The notes under the pieces were generated by a model, which made no database searches, had not been told where the DNA came from, and worked only from the letters and a program-made list of their open reading frames with translations. DNA of 50,791 nucleotides. Source: Marseilla massiliensis. GTDB lineage: Bacteria; Bacteroidota; Bacteroidia; Bacteroidales; Bacteroidaceae. The DNA is taken from NCBI RefSeq assembly GCF_016899855.1, contig NZ_JACJJG010000015.1:1-50791 (forward strand). Reading direction: 5' to 3'. Position 1 is the stretch's first letter. Each line of letters opens with the position of its first letter. The position numbers and the translations under genes were made by a program. Shown piece after piece: positions 25,725 through 35,500 of the stretch.

Positions 25725-26453
25725 TTATTTTGACATATTATCATGCAAAACGTTTAATCCAAGCTGCGACAAGTCTGTTATAACTGCGTCAGGAAGGGTC
25801 TCGTCATGCGTTTCGTCCGTCCATCCCTCGCCCTTGAGCCATACGGCATGACAGCCCGCACGCTTTGCCGGAACAATGTCATTGCCGTAACTGTCGCCTA
25901 CTACGACAACCTCATCCGGCTCCAGCCCCAGTGCCTCTACGCCGAGGGTGAATATCCGCGGGTCGGGCTTCCGTATTCCTACGACGGCCGACTCTACTAC
26001 GTGGTCAAACAGACCGCCAAGGCCGAACTCGTCAAGCACGACGCCGATGTTACCGTAAAAGTTGCTCACAAGCGCCATCGGATACCTGGGCTTCAGCTGT
26101 TCCAGCGCGTAGCGGCTTCGCTCCGTCTGCCGCTTCACTTCATCGTAAAGGCGGTCGAGCATGGCTCGGCGCAGACTGTCGAGGCCGCTCCCGCTACGGC
26201 CGATACGCCCAGAGGCCTCAAGCCATCCAAGCTCGATGGCAAGCTTTGCGTCAAGAGTGCGGTAGAACGTATAGTCCGGCTGTATGACAAGGGTGCATCC
26301 GAGCGTGCGCTCGGCATACACGTACGCCTCACGGAAGTCGCCTTCGCTTACGCCGGAGCTGCTTTCGACATAAGCCTGCCATAACACTTTGCCCCAATGC
26401 CGGCCGCCCGTGTCAAGCGTACCGCCATAATCGAATATCAGTCCCTTAACCAT
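25725..26453 (-). CDS. HAD-family hydrolase
   Basis: Predicted phosphatase of 242 residues. HAD motifs II (LVSNFYGN), III (Lys in GIRKPDP) and IV (VVGDSYGNDI) are present. Motif I reads FDYGGTLD: the nucleophile Asp is there but the second Asp, normally the general acid two residues later, is Gly. It could still hydrolyse phosphate by another route, or be a phosphotransferase or binding protein. The gene overlaps the CDP-alcohol phosphatidyltransferase by 8 bp, so it probably acts on that enzyme's phosphorylated product or on a precursor (inference). Confidence 0.85.
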   Translation of the reverse strand: MVKGLIFDYGGTLDTGGRHWGKVLWQAYVESSSGVSEGDFREAYVYAERTLGCTLVIQPDYTFYRTLDAKLAIELGWLEASGRIGRSGSGLDSLRRAMLDRLYDEVKRQTERSRYALEQLKPRYPMALVSNFYGNIGVVLDEFGLGGLFDHVVESAVVGIRKPDPRIFTLGVEALGLEPDEVVVVGDSYGNDIVPAKRAGCHAVWLKGEGWTDETHDETLPDAVITDLSQLGLNVLHDNMSK

Positions 26454-27390
26454 TGCATATCTCCTTTATCATTTCACGGCACAGGCTTTCATGCCTCTTG
26501 TGCATGTATATATATAATATGGTGAAAACGGTGACCTCTACCAGCATGTACACCCACGGGCAGCCAACGAGGCACGTTACATAAATACATACCGCGCGGA
26601 CGTTGAACGTCAGTATATTCGTATATTTCATAAGCGGCCTGCTGCCCTCGATGAACCTGCGCCTCAGCCCCTCCGGCATGTACGCCACGTCGCCGTACTT
26701 ATCGTTCACGGCCGCCATCATGCGCTGGAACGACGGCGTACGGCGCTCCTGGCTGCGGCAGTAATTGGAGTAGTTGTAGTAAAACATGCGGGCTATCAGC
26801 GGACTGCCCTTGGGCAGGGCGTCGTAGATGGCACGCTGGCCGGCGTACGTGTCAAGTTCGCTACCCTGCCGCCCATTGAGGAAGAGCAGGTGTATCTGGC
26901 GGTAATAATCAGCCAACGAGCTCTGGGGCGAATGGCACAACACGCCGGCGATGAACGCCAGCACCCATATCCACGGCCCCCACACGCCGTCTACACCGCC
27001 CGGCATGAGCTGGAACGTGAGCCGGCAGCACAAAGCGAAATATATGGAGAAGAACCATATATCGCCGGCGAATCCGTCAATGACACGCCCCACAAGCGTC
27101 TTTTTACCCGTAAGGCGGGCCAGCTGTCCGTCGGCCGAGTCGCAGAAGTTGGCCGACATCAGCAGCGCCACTCCCGCCAGGTTGTGGTACAAGTCGGCAT
27201 GATAGAACATCCACGCGGCCGCCACGCCGAGCACAACAGATACCGCAGTGACGGCGTTGGGGTGAATGCCGAGGCGCTTGCAGGCCAGCGCGATAACCAG
27301 GCCTACGGGCCTGTTAAAGTGCATGTCGAGCCATTCCTCCGTGTCGGTCGACTTTATCGAAGCATAGAGAATTTCCTTAAACTTGGTCAT
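26446..27390 (-). CDS. CDP-alcohol phosphatidyltransferase family enzyme
   Basis: Inner-membrane enzyme of 314 residues that joins a CDP-activated alcohol to an acceptor alcohol. The metal-binding motif reads DSADGQLAR, eight residues, then GRVIDGFAGD. This matches the family pattern except that the last two Asp are separated by four residues instead of three. Several membrane helices surround it. A cytoplasmic stretch of about 80 residues follows near residues 170-250. With the nucleotidyltransferase three genes upstream it could form a two-step pathway like CTP:inositol-phosphate cytidylyltransferase plus DIPP synthase of archaea. It overlaps the HAD gene by 8 bp. Confidence 0.87.
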   Translation of the reverse strand: MTKFKEILYASIKSTDTEEWLDMHFNRPVGLVIALACKRLGIHPNAVTAVSVVLGVAAAWMFYHADLYHNLAGVALLMSANFCDSADGQLARLTGKKTLVGRVIDGFAGDIWFFSIYFALCCRLTFQLMPGGVDGVWGPWIWVLAFIAGVLCHSPQSSLADYYRQIHLLFLNGRQGSELDTYAGQRAIYDALPKGSPLIARMFYYNYSNYCRSQERRTPSFQRMMAAVNDKYGDVAYMPEGLRRRFIEGSRPLMKYTNILTFNVRAVCIYVTCLVGCPWVYMLVEVTVFTILYIYMHKRHESLCREMIKEICNG

Positions 27391-27424
27391 ATCCTATCGG
27401 ATGGTTTTGCTTTTACCTTTTTGT

Positions 27425-28231
27425 CTACTGTCTTTTTACCTTCTCACAAACAATCTTGGCTATTGCCTCGGCGGCCTCATTGCGGCACATGGCGAAACTG
27501 GGCCAGTCGTTGAAGTCGATGAACGCGTACGTCCCGTCACGGCGCACGATACAATCACCGCCGTAAACGTCGACCCCTACGAGCGAAGCAAGGCGCCCGG
27601 CGTCGCGCTTCATGTCGTCTGCAGGGAAGCGGTAATGCACCGGACGGCCGTTCACCATCTCGTCGCCGAACTTTGAATATAGGCCGTCGCCGGGATAGAA
27701 CGTCCTGAAAAACCCCGTTCCGCCTACTCCGTAGAACTTGACAAGGTCGCCTTCCACATGCGCCGTAACGACAACGTCCTTTATTCCTCTCGCCCTGAAA
27801 CGCTCCAGCGCGGCGTCTCTGCCGGCCTCGTCGGCAGCATGCACAACGTCGCCACGTTCCTGGGCGGCCTCGTCGCCACGCTTTATCCAATAGCCGTTGC
27901 TGCCCGAAAGCGGCGCGGCCGGTATGCCGGCACTCCGCATAAGGCGGTCAACCGTGCTGCGGGCACAACGCCTTACGCCCCCAGGAGCGTTGATAACCGT
28001 ATAGCCTTGCGCCTCCATCCGCTCCAGTACGTCGAGCGCCGCCGCCGAACGGGCCATCGTCAGCACCACGGCATCCTCCCTGTCAGGCCGGAGCTGCTCC
28101 TCGCCCACGGTCTTGACGGCAATCCCTCTCCCGGCCAGAAGCAAGGCGACGGCGTCCATCACGGCCCTGTCACGGTCGACAGAGTTAGGCGAAAAGCGTT
28201 CGGCACGGTATACACAGAGTACTCCACTCAT
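27425..28231 (-). CDS. ATP-grasp-fold protein of unknown substrate
   Basis: Predicted ATP-dependent carboxylate ligase of 268 residues. The N-terminal third is a Rossmann-like pre-ATP-grasp domain (VLCVYRAERFSPNS). The ATP-binding Lys is in GYWIKRGD, a hinge-like segment is TAHVEGDLVKFYGVG, and the metal-binding C-terminal motif is GGDCIVRRDGTYAFIDFNDWPSF with Asp and Asn ligands. It is fused to the upstream nucleotidyltransferase by an ATGA overlap and ends 34 bp before the CDP-alcohol transferase gene. It could add an amino acid or other acid to a head group; this is inference from context only. Confidence 0.75.
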   Translation of the reverse strand: MSGVLCVYRAERFSPNSVDRDRAVMDAVALLLAGRGIAVKTVGEEQLRPDREDAVVLTMARSAAALDVLERMEAQGYTVINAPGGVRRCARSTVDRLMRSAGIPAAPLSGSNGYWIKRGDEAAQERGDVVHAADEAGRDAALERFRARGIKDVVVTAHVEGDLVKFYGVGGTGFFRTFYPGDGLYSKFGDEMVNGRPVHYRFPADDMKRDAGRLASLVGVDVYGGDCIVRRDGTYAFIDFNDWPSFAMCRNEAAEAIAKIVCEKVKRQ

Positions 28232-28953
28232 ACGTTTACGCCTATAAAACGCTCTGCCTTGGCGATGTCGGCAGCATGGTCAATGTCGAACACCTTGCCC
28301 ATGTCATAAGCCTTAAGGAGCAATCCTTTCCTCAGCAGGGCTCTCTGGAAGTTGCGCATGCGGCTCTCGCCAGCCCCGACGCACTCCCTCAGCACGTCAA
28401 GCGAGCGTGGGGCAAGCCCATAGACCCCTGCCGATACGAAACGGCACGCCTCGCTCTCGTCAAGAAATCCCGTTATGTTCATGTCGCCGTCGGTGCGCAC
28501 ATATAGCGGCTTCTCGTCGTCAACGTATCCCGTAACGCCCATCACACCGTCGGCAGTGCCGCCTATTACCGAAGACAACGTGCCGACATAACTCCTGAAA
28601 GCGCTCTCGGTGAACACCGTGTCGACCGTCGTAAGGCAGAACGGGGCTCCATCAAGCCTGTCGGCAATGGCCATCAGGCTGTGCATCGAGCTGGGCGTAA
28701 GCGCCTCCACCGCCTCTACCGGCACGTGCCTGGCACCCGCTCCGGCGCGGCATAGCCTGCCTATATGGTCGGCCATGCCGTCCGTGCCGCCACGATATAC
28801 AATCACTATACCCGTAGCCCCGTTGTCAGAGAATATGCGTACGAGCCTGTCTATAAGCGGTTCGCCGCCAAGCCGCACCAATGGCTTGGGCCCGGCCACG
28901 CCCTCGGCAGCAAGCCTGGAGCCTTCGCCCGCCGCGATTATGGCATATTTCAT
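28228..28953 (-). CDS. Sugar-phosphate or polyol-phosphate nucleotidyltransferase
   Basis: NTP-transferase-fold protein of 241 residues. The signature AIIAAGEGSRL at the N-terminus with PKPLVRLGG (about residues 24-32) is the nucleotide-binding loop, and TTVDTVF near residue 110 holds the metal-binding Asp. It should activate a phosphorylated alcohol as an NDP derivative. The next-but-one gene uses CDP-alcohols, so CTP is the likely nucleotide. It is the first gene of the five-gene operon. ATG at 28953 is preferred over an upstream TTG. A -7 box TAATTTTG on the minus strand (28979-28986) lies about 25 bp upstream. Confidence 0.83.
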   Translation of the reverse strand: MKYAIIAAGEGSRLAAEGVAGPKPLVRLGGEPLIDRLVRIFSDNGATGIVIVYRGGTDGMADHIGRLCRAGAGARHVPVEAVEALTPSSMHSLMAIADRLDGAPFCLTTVDTVFTESAFRSYVGTLSSVIGGTADGVMGVTGYVDDEKPLYVRTDGDMNITGFLDESEACRFVSAGVYGLAPRSLDVLRECVGAGESRMRNFQRALLRKGLLLKAYDMGKVFDIDHAADIAKAERFIGVNV

Positions 28954-29515
28954 CGTCAAGATATATTCAATTAATCGGCAAAATTAGGCATAATAGGCGA
29001 CAAAAGAAAACTTTTTATGGTATTTTTAGTTTTTTCATTGGAGTTTAAAGACAAAAAGGACTTTATTCAGGTAAAAGAGGTTAATCGGCATATCTATTTA
29101 CCGTTTGCCGTCTTTCACGTCGCGAAAGGGCACCTTTCATGATGCAAAAGGCCACCTTTTACATTACGGAAGACGGCCTTTTACAATCGTAAGCAACGGG
29201 CCTCGTTTTGTTACGGAACGTAAGATACCGCCCCGTACCACGCCGCAACAGTAACATTCAACCAGCAAAACGTTTACGGATTACGGCCGTCAGACAGCCG
29301 GCAATGGCTCTGCCGGCTAACACCCAACGCACATCCGGCGTACAGATGGCATACGTATTTTTATCGCATAATGGCTAAAAAAACACAAGCAAAGTACATC
29401 ATTCCCATTTTTTTACTATTTTTGTAAACAGGAAACACTGCCGGACAACATCCCGGCCATGAAAACTAATACCAAGGCAAAGCAGAAGAAGAGCATAAAA
29501 CCGCAATTAAATAGA
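28954..29515. other. Divergent intergenic region between the lipid operon and the GH2 gene
   Basis: No gene is seen. It holds the -7 box of the minus-strand operon (28979-28986), repeat array 7, and a rightward box TATTTTTG at 29417-29424 about 90 bp before the GH2 start. Because the genes diverge, an array here cannot be a simple gene-end terminator. Confidence 0.6.
29102..29181. repeat. 22-bp-period repeat array 7 (4 units), between divergent genes
   Basis: Units start at 29102, 29124, 29146 and 29168. The left half of unit 1 is degenerate; the other cores fit the consensus. It is the only array upstream of both its neighbours. Confidence 0.85.
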
Positions 29516-31906
29516 ATGAAGACAAAACTTATTTTACTGTTACTCTCTGCCGCCACGATATGCGGCGCGCAGCAGAGAAAGGTGACCACGCTGGCCGACG
29601 GCTGGCTGTTCTCACGTGACAAACTTACGTGGCAGCAGGTAAGCGTGCCGCACGACTGGGCCATCAACGGACCGTTCGACAAGAAATGGGACTTGCAGAC
29701 CGTAGCAATCGAGCAGGACGGAGAGACCGAGGCCACCGAGAAATCGGGCCGTTCGGGCGCCCTGCCATGGATAGGCAAAGGCCATTACAAAACCACTATT
29801 ACCCTGCCTGAAGGCTACGGGCACGCCGAACTGCTGTTTGACGGCGCCATGAGCGAGCCCGTAGTAAAGGTCAACGGCAAGGAAGCCGGACGATGGGCAT
29901 ACGGATACAACGCCTTCAGAGTGGACATCACGCCATACGCCAAGGCCGGACGCAACACCGTTGAGGTTGACCTGCAAAACGTGGAAGAGAGCAGCCGCTG
30001 GTATCCCGGAGGCGGAATATACCGCCCGGTCAAGCTAATCGTCACTTCAAAAACTCGGCTCAACGAGTGGGAAGGATGGTTCCGTACGGAAAAAATCTCG
30101 TCGAAAAAGGCTACCTTGAACATGTCTGCCAAAGTTGACGGATACGAGAACGCCGGCAACACAAAGGTAAGATTCACGCTGACCGACGCCAACGGCAACA
30201 CCGTTTACGAAGAAACACTGCCCATAACCCCGGCTGACGGACGCGCTACGGTTACCGGCGAAGTGGAGAATCCGCAGCTGTGGTCACCCGAGACACCTTA
30301 TTTATATACGCTCACGACAACCGTTCTGGACGGCGGCAAGCAGGTTGACGAGACGTCAAAGCGCGTAGGCATACGCACCGTCGACGTGTCGGCAAAGCAC
30401 GGATTCCGCCTTAACGGAGTGAGCCGGAAAATCAAGGGCGTATGTCTCCACCACGACTTGGGCCCCATAGGGGCGGCCGAGAACAAGGCTGCGCTTATCC
30501 GCCAAATCCGTATAATGAAGGAAATGGGCTGCGACGCGATACGCACTTCGCACAACATGCCGTCAACAATGCAGATGGAAGTGTGTGACTCGATGGGCAT
30601 TATGGTAATGGCCGAGAGTTTCGACATGTGGATTTATCCTAAATGCAAGAACGGATACGCCCGCTTCTTCAAGGAGTGGAGCGACCGCGACATAACAAAT
30701 CTTGTGCTCAACCACCGCAACCACCCGTCAATTATCATGTGGAGTATCGGTAACGAGATACCCGAACAGTGGAGCGAAGAGGGCCGCGAGATAGCCCGCC
30801 ACCTGCAGGACCTGTGCCATAAGCTCGACCCTACAAGGCCGGTGACACAAGGTATGGACAAGGCCGAAGACGCCTTGAAGTCCGGATTTGCGCAAGTGAT
30901 GGACGTACCGGGCTTCAACTACCGAGTGCATAAGTACGATAACAACATAAAACAGCTGCCGCAGGGCTTCCTGCTGGGTAGCGAAACGGCCTCGACAGTC
31001 AGTTCAAGAGGCGTGTACAAGTTCCCGGTGAAGGTGCAGTATGATGCCGAATACCCGGACGGACAATGCTCGGGATACGACACGGAGTACTGCTCGTGGA
31101 GCAATCTGCCCGACGACGACTGGGCAATGCAGGAAGACCGCAAGTGGACTATCGGCGAGTTTGTGTGGACAGGATTCGATTATCTCGGTGAGCCTACGCC
31201 CTATAATGAGTACTGGCCGTCGCGTTCGAGCTACTTCGGGATATGCGACCTTGCCGGACTGCCCAAAGACCGCTACTGGCTTTACCGCAGCCACTGGCGC
31301 AAGGACTCGCCAACACTACATCTCCTGCCGCACTGGACGTGGCCGGGACGTGAGGGAGAAGTCACTCCGGTGTACTGCTACACGTCATATCCCGAGGCCG
31401 AGCTCTTCGTCAACGGCAAGAGCCAGGGTCGCAAGAAGCATGACAAATCATCACGCCTCGACCGCTACCGCCTGCGCTGGAACGACGTTGTGTACCAGCC
31501 GGGCAACATAACCGTAGTGGCATACGACGCTAAGGGCAACGCCGCCGATACCCTGACGGTAAAGACCGCGGGCGAACCGGCACGGATTGTGCTCAATGCC
31601 GACAGGCAGACTATATCGTCAAAAGGCCGTGACCTGTCGTTCGTAACGGTAAGCCTCGTTGACAAAGACGGCAACCCATGCCCCACGGCAGACAACGAAA
31701 TGGCTTTTGACGTTAAGGGAGCAGGCTCGTTCCGCGCTGTATGCAACGGCGACGCGACATCGCTCGTGACGTTCAATTCGCACCAAATGCCATTGTTCAG
31801 CGGCAAGCTGGTTGTAATAGTTGAGGGTGAACAGCCAGGAACGGCTACGCTGACGGTTAGTTCTGAGGGACTGCCTGACGCAACACTGCCGATTGAAGTC
31901 AAATAA
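29516..31906 (+). CDS. Glycoside hydrolase family 2 enzyme, beta-galactosidase-like
   Basis: Secreted enzyme of 796 residues from ATG 29516, which gives a clean signal peptide (LLLLSAATICGAQ). The in-frame ATG at 29459 would add 19 charged residues before it. Domains run in GH2 order: jelly-roll sugar-binding domain, Ig-like domain, TIM barrel, then C-terminal Ig-like regions (DUF4982-like and a bacterial Ig-like domain from about residue 690). The acid/base Glu is in SIGNEIPEQW (residue 414) and the nucleophile in IGEFVWTGFDYLG (residue 548). Beta-galactosidase is likeliest, but GH2 also holds other exo-enzymes. An 18-bp terminator follows. Confidence 0.88.
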   Translation: MKTKLILLLLSAATICGAQQRKVTTLADGWLFSRDKLTWQQVSVPHDWAINGPFDKKWDLQTVAIEQDGETEATEKSGRSGALPWIGKGHYKTTITLPEGYGHAELLFDGAMSEPVVKVNGKEAGRWAYGYNAFRVDITPYAKAGRNTVEVDLQNVEESSRWYPGGGIYRPVKLIVTSKTRLNEWEGWFRTEKISSKKATLNMSAKVDGYENAGNTKVRFTLTDANGNTVYEETLPITPADGRATVTGEVENPQLWSPETPYLYTLTTTVLDGGKQVDETSKRVGIRTVDVSAKHGFRLNGVSRKIKGVCLHHDLGPIGAAENKAALIRQIRIMKEMGCDAIRTSHNMPSTMQMEVCDSMGIMVMAESFDMWIYPKCKNGYARFFKEWSDRDITNLVLNHRNHPSIIMWSIGNEIPEQWSEEGREIARHLQDLCHKLDPTRPVTQGMDKAEDALKSGFAQVMDVPGFNYRVHKYDNNIKQLPQGFLLGSETASTVSSRGVYKFPVKVQYDAEYPDGQCSGYDTEYCSWSNLPDDDWAMQEDRKWTIGEFVWTGFDYLGEPTPYNEYWPSRSSYFGICDLAGLPKDRYWLYRSHWRKDSPTLHLLPHWTWPGREGEVTPVYCYTSYPEAELFVNGKSQGRKKHDKSSRLDRYRLRWNDVVYQPGNITVVAYDAKGNAADTLTVKTAGEPARIVLNADRQTISSKGRDLSFVTVSLVDKDGNPCPTADNEMAFDVKGAGSFRAVCNGDATSLVTFNSHQMPLFSGKLVVIVEGEQPGTATLTVSSEGLPDATLPIEVK

Positions 31907-31926
31907 TAATTGACATATCTCCACGT

Positions 31927-31973
31927 AAAACAGGAAGTCGACGGATACGCATAAACCGTCGACTTCCTGTTTT
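31927..31973 (+). terminator. Terminator after the GH2 gene
   Basis: A perfect 18-bp inverted repeat (31927-31944 with 31956-31973) has an 11-nt loop and ends in TTTT. It begins about 20 bp after the GH2 stop. Confidence 0.88.
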
Positions 31974-32202
31974 GCGTATTTCTTACAACGGTCTGCGCCA
32001 TACCGTTCTTTACACTACCACACAAATGTATGCGCCACTCTTATTTCAGTTAAATTAACAATAGCATGGTGACGGCTTAACATCAGCATTTAACATAATG
32101 CAGGGTCGTGAGAGGACATGAATACGGCATACTTCCGGCGAATAGACATCAAACATTTGTTCGGATATGTTATTCGTCGCAATGTGAGGGAAAATACAAG
32201 GC

Positions 32203-32282
32203 TAAAGACGGCCTTCGGACATGCCATTAACGGCCTTTGGCAACGCCAAACACGGTCTTTTATACTTCAATATACCGTATTT
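32203..32282. repeat. 22-bp-period repeat array 8 (4 units, diverged)
   Basis: Units start at 32203, 32225, 32247 and 32269. The cores have drifted (for example AATATACCGTATTT in unit 4), but the 22-bp phase is exact. It looks like an old copy. Confidence 0.75.
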
Positions 32283-32515
32283 TACATTGCCTTTGATATG
32301 GGAATAATTGTTCATCGAGCATAACATGCTTATTACCAAGCCATTACACACAGTGTAAAAAAAACGGTGTTTTTCGGTAAACGGCCGCCAACGCCATCGC
32401 GATACGTATTTAACATGAGTTAATTAACACGTGTACTTGAACTTTGCTTAATAATAGTTAAACACCATGTCGCAAACGAAAAAATAACAGACAGAAACAA
32501 GTACAATAAAGACGG

Positions 32516-32530
32516 AATAACGTCGTTATT
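32516..32530. promoter_or_regulatory. 15-bp palindrome upstream of the beta-helix gene
   Basis: AATAACGTCGTTATT has perfect 7-bp arms around one base. It ends 40 bp before the ATG at 32571 and could be an operator. No cognate regulator is identified. Confidence 0.4.
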
Positions 32531-32570
32531 CTAAACGGTATAGGAATAATGATCAAACACTAACCGAAAT

Positions 32571-35500
32571 ATGAACAAACTGTTAACTAAATGCTGCCTG
32601 GCAACGCTGTTGCTGGCGGGACTCGGCGTAGTCACGACCGCCAAAGCAGGCAAGGAAAAGCAGGTGTATATCCCTATGGACTACTCCACATGCGGATACC
32701 ACGCCTCCGAAACGGCTATACCTGACGTAGCCAATGCCGTATATGTAGAATGTAGTGGCGGAGACATGCACGACATACTGCAAAAGGCAATAGATTACGT
32801 GTCGTCACTGAAACCCGACAAAAACGGCCGCCGAGGCGCCGTGCTGCTGGGTGCCGGCACTTTCAATATCGACAAGCCGCTGCGCATCTGCGCTTCGGGA
32901 GTAGTACTGAGAGGCTCCGGACAGGACAAGACAACAATAATCAAGCGCGGAATAGACCGCGGGGCACTGCTCTACATCGAGGGTGACATGAACATGGACG
33001 GCGGAGACACCATTGACGTAAACGGCGCCAAAGTACCCGCCGGAACTACAACTCTCACGCTGGCGACAACGAAAGGCCTGCAAAGCGGCGACCGCATAAG
33101 GATAATCAGGCCGTCGACAAGGGAATGGATTGAGTCACTCGGCTGCCACGATTTCGGCGGAGGACTTGATTACACAGGCTGGAAACCCGGCGACATAGAC
33201 ATAACCTGGGATAGAACCATCGTATCCGCTACAGGTAACGACATAACCATCGATGCCCCAATAACGACAACCCTCGACGCTAAATATGGAGGAGGCTTTG
33301 TCGTTACAGGACACAACAAGGGCGAAATAACCGAATGCGGCGTAGAGAACATGACCCTTGCGTCTGAACACAACCAATGGAATCCTAAAGACGAAGACCA
33401 CTGCTGGGACGCTATATGGATGGACAATACGCGCGACTGCTGGGTAAGACGAGTAAACTTCAGGTCATTCGCAGGCAGCGCCGTAAACATACAGAAGAAC
33501 ACAAGCCGCATCACGGTTGAAGACTGCATCGCTTCAGAGCCGGTATCAGAGGTGGGTGGATGGCGCCGTGGAGTGTTCATAACACGCGGGCAGCAGACTC
33601 TCGTGCAACGTTGCGTATCACGTAAGGGCATACACGACTTCGCGGCAGGATTCTGCGCGGCAGGACCCAACGCCTTCGTGCAGTGCGAAGGTGAGGAAAG
33701 CCTCGGCTTCAGCGGCAGCATAGGGTCGTGGGCCGCCGGCCTTCTGTTCGACATTGTGAACATCGACGGTAACGACATAGCCTTCAAGAACCTTGAACAA
33801 TTCCAGTTCGGAACAGGCTGGAACACTGCCAACAGCATGCTGTGGCAATGCACCGGCTCTACGCTTTGGTGCTATTCGCCCGGCGCCGACAACCGCAGTA
33901 GCGCCAATGGCTGCTGGGGAACACTGACCGGCAACGCCGAATGGACAAGCAGCAACGAGCACGTACAGCCACGAAGCCTGTTCTACGCACAGCTGGAGAA
34001 GCGCGTGGGTGAAGGCAAGGCCATCAACGGATACATCCTGCCGAGAAGCACTAACGCAACAAGCAGCCCCGAAATAGAACAGGCACAGGAAATGGCAAGA
34101 CAGTCGCTGACTGTTCCGAGACTGACACTCGAGATGTGGCTCGACTCCATCCCTTATACGGCAAGTACCGACCCCGCCGGCGTGAAAGACATTAAAAATG
34201 TAAAATTGAAAAACAACAAAGTCGCGAAGGATATTGCCCAAGCACCTAAGTTCGCCATAACCAACGGACATATCACAGCAGACGGACGCCTCGTTACCGG
34301 CAACAGATACCATATACCATGGTGGGCAGGCAGAGTGAAAGACAGTTTCGTAAAGAAAGGCGCAAAACCTGCCATCACAAGATTCGTGCCCGGACGCGAA
34401 GGCTTAGGCTGGACAGACCGTATAGATTCAGTAGTAAACTACCTGAAGGCAAACGGCTACTGCATGCTCGACCACAACTACGGATTGTGGTATGACTTAC
34501 GCCGCACGGACCATGAACGTATACGCCGTGCCGACGGCAATGTGGAAGCGCCGTTCTACGAACAGCCATTCTCACGCACGGGCAAAGGCACCGCATGGGA
34601 CGGACTTAGCCGATATGACCTGACAAAGCCTAATCTTTGGTACTGGTCGCGCCTGAAAGAGTTTGCTGAAAAAGGAGCAAAGCAAGGACTTATGCTGTTC
34701 CACGAAAACTATTTCCAGCATAACATCATCGAGGCAGGCGCCCATTGGGTAGATTGCCCATGGCGTCCGGTGAACAACGTAAACGGCACTGATTTCCCGG
34801 AACCTGTACCTTTTACCGGCGACAAGCGTATTTTCATGGCTGAACAGTTCTACAACATCGACAATCCGAAACTGCGCCCGCTCCACAAACAGTATATCCG
34901 CCAATGCCTCGAGAACTTCAAGGACGACGATAACGTAGTACAACTAATCAGCGAGGAATATACCGGTCCGCTGCATTTCACACGCTTCTGGCTTGAAACT
35001 ATCGCCGAATGGGAGGCCGAGACGGGCCGTCATCCGCTCATTGCGCTAAGCTGCACAAAGGACGCCCAGGACGCGATACTGGCTGATCCGAAGCTGGCAA
35101 AGGTCGTGGACATCATCGACATCCGCTACTGGCACTACAACACCCAAGGACTTTGGGCTCCGCCCGCAGGAAAGAACATGGCCCCACGCCAGTTCATGCG
35201 CAAGATGAAGGTTGGCAAGACAGGATTCGCCGAGGCATACAAGGCCGTAAAGGAATACCGCACAAAATATCCAGACAAGGCCGTAACATTCTTTGCCCAG
35301 CAATACCCGCAGTACGGATGGGCCATACTGATGGCCGGAGGCTCATGCCCCAACGTGCCTGTAAAGGACGGGAAGTTCCTTTCTGACGTGGCAAAGATGG
35401 CATACATAAGCGGTGAAGGCGACTCCAAACAGCAGATGATAGGCTCACCCGAAGTAGGATACGTAATTTATTCACATGACGGACATCCTACCATGAACGG

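Larger units (their letters stand above)
31907..32570. other. Intergenic region of about 660 bp
   Basis: No gene is supported. It holds a terminator (31927-31973), repeat array 8 (32203-32282) and a 15-bp palindrome (32516-32530) just before the next gene. A 68-codon frame at 32118-32324 runs across the array and is not credible. The DNA between 32284 and 32510 is AT-rich and shows no clear two-box promoter. Confidence 0.6.

Noticed and set aside
32118..32324. 68-codon frame in the gap after the GH2 gene
   Set aside because: It runs across diverged repeat array 8 and shows no family or conserved motif.
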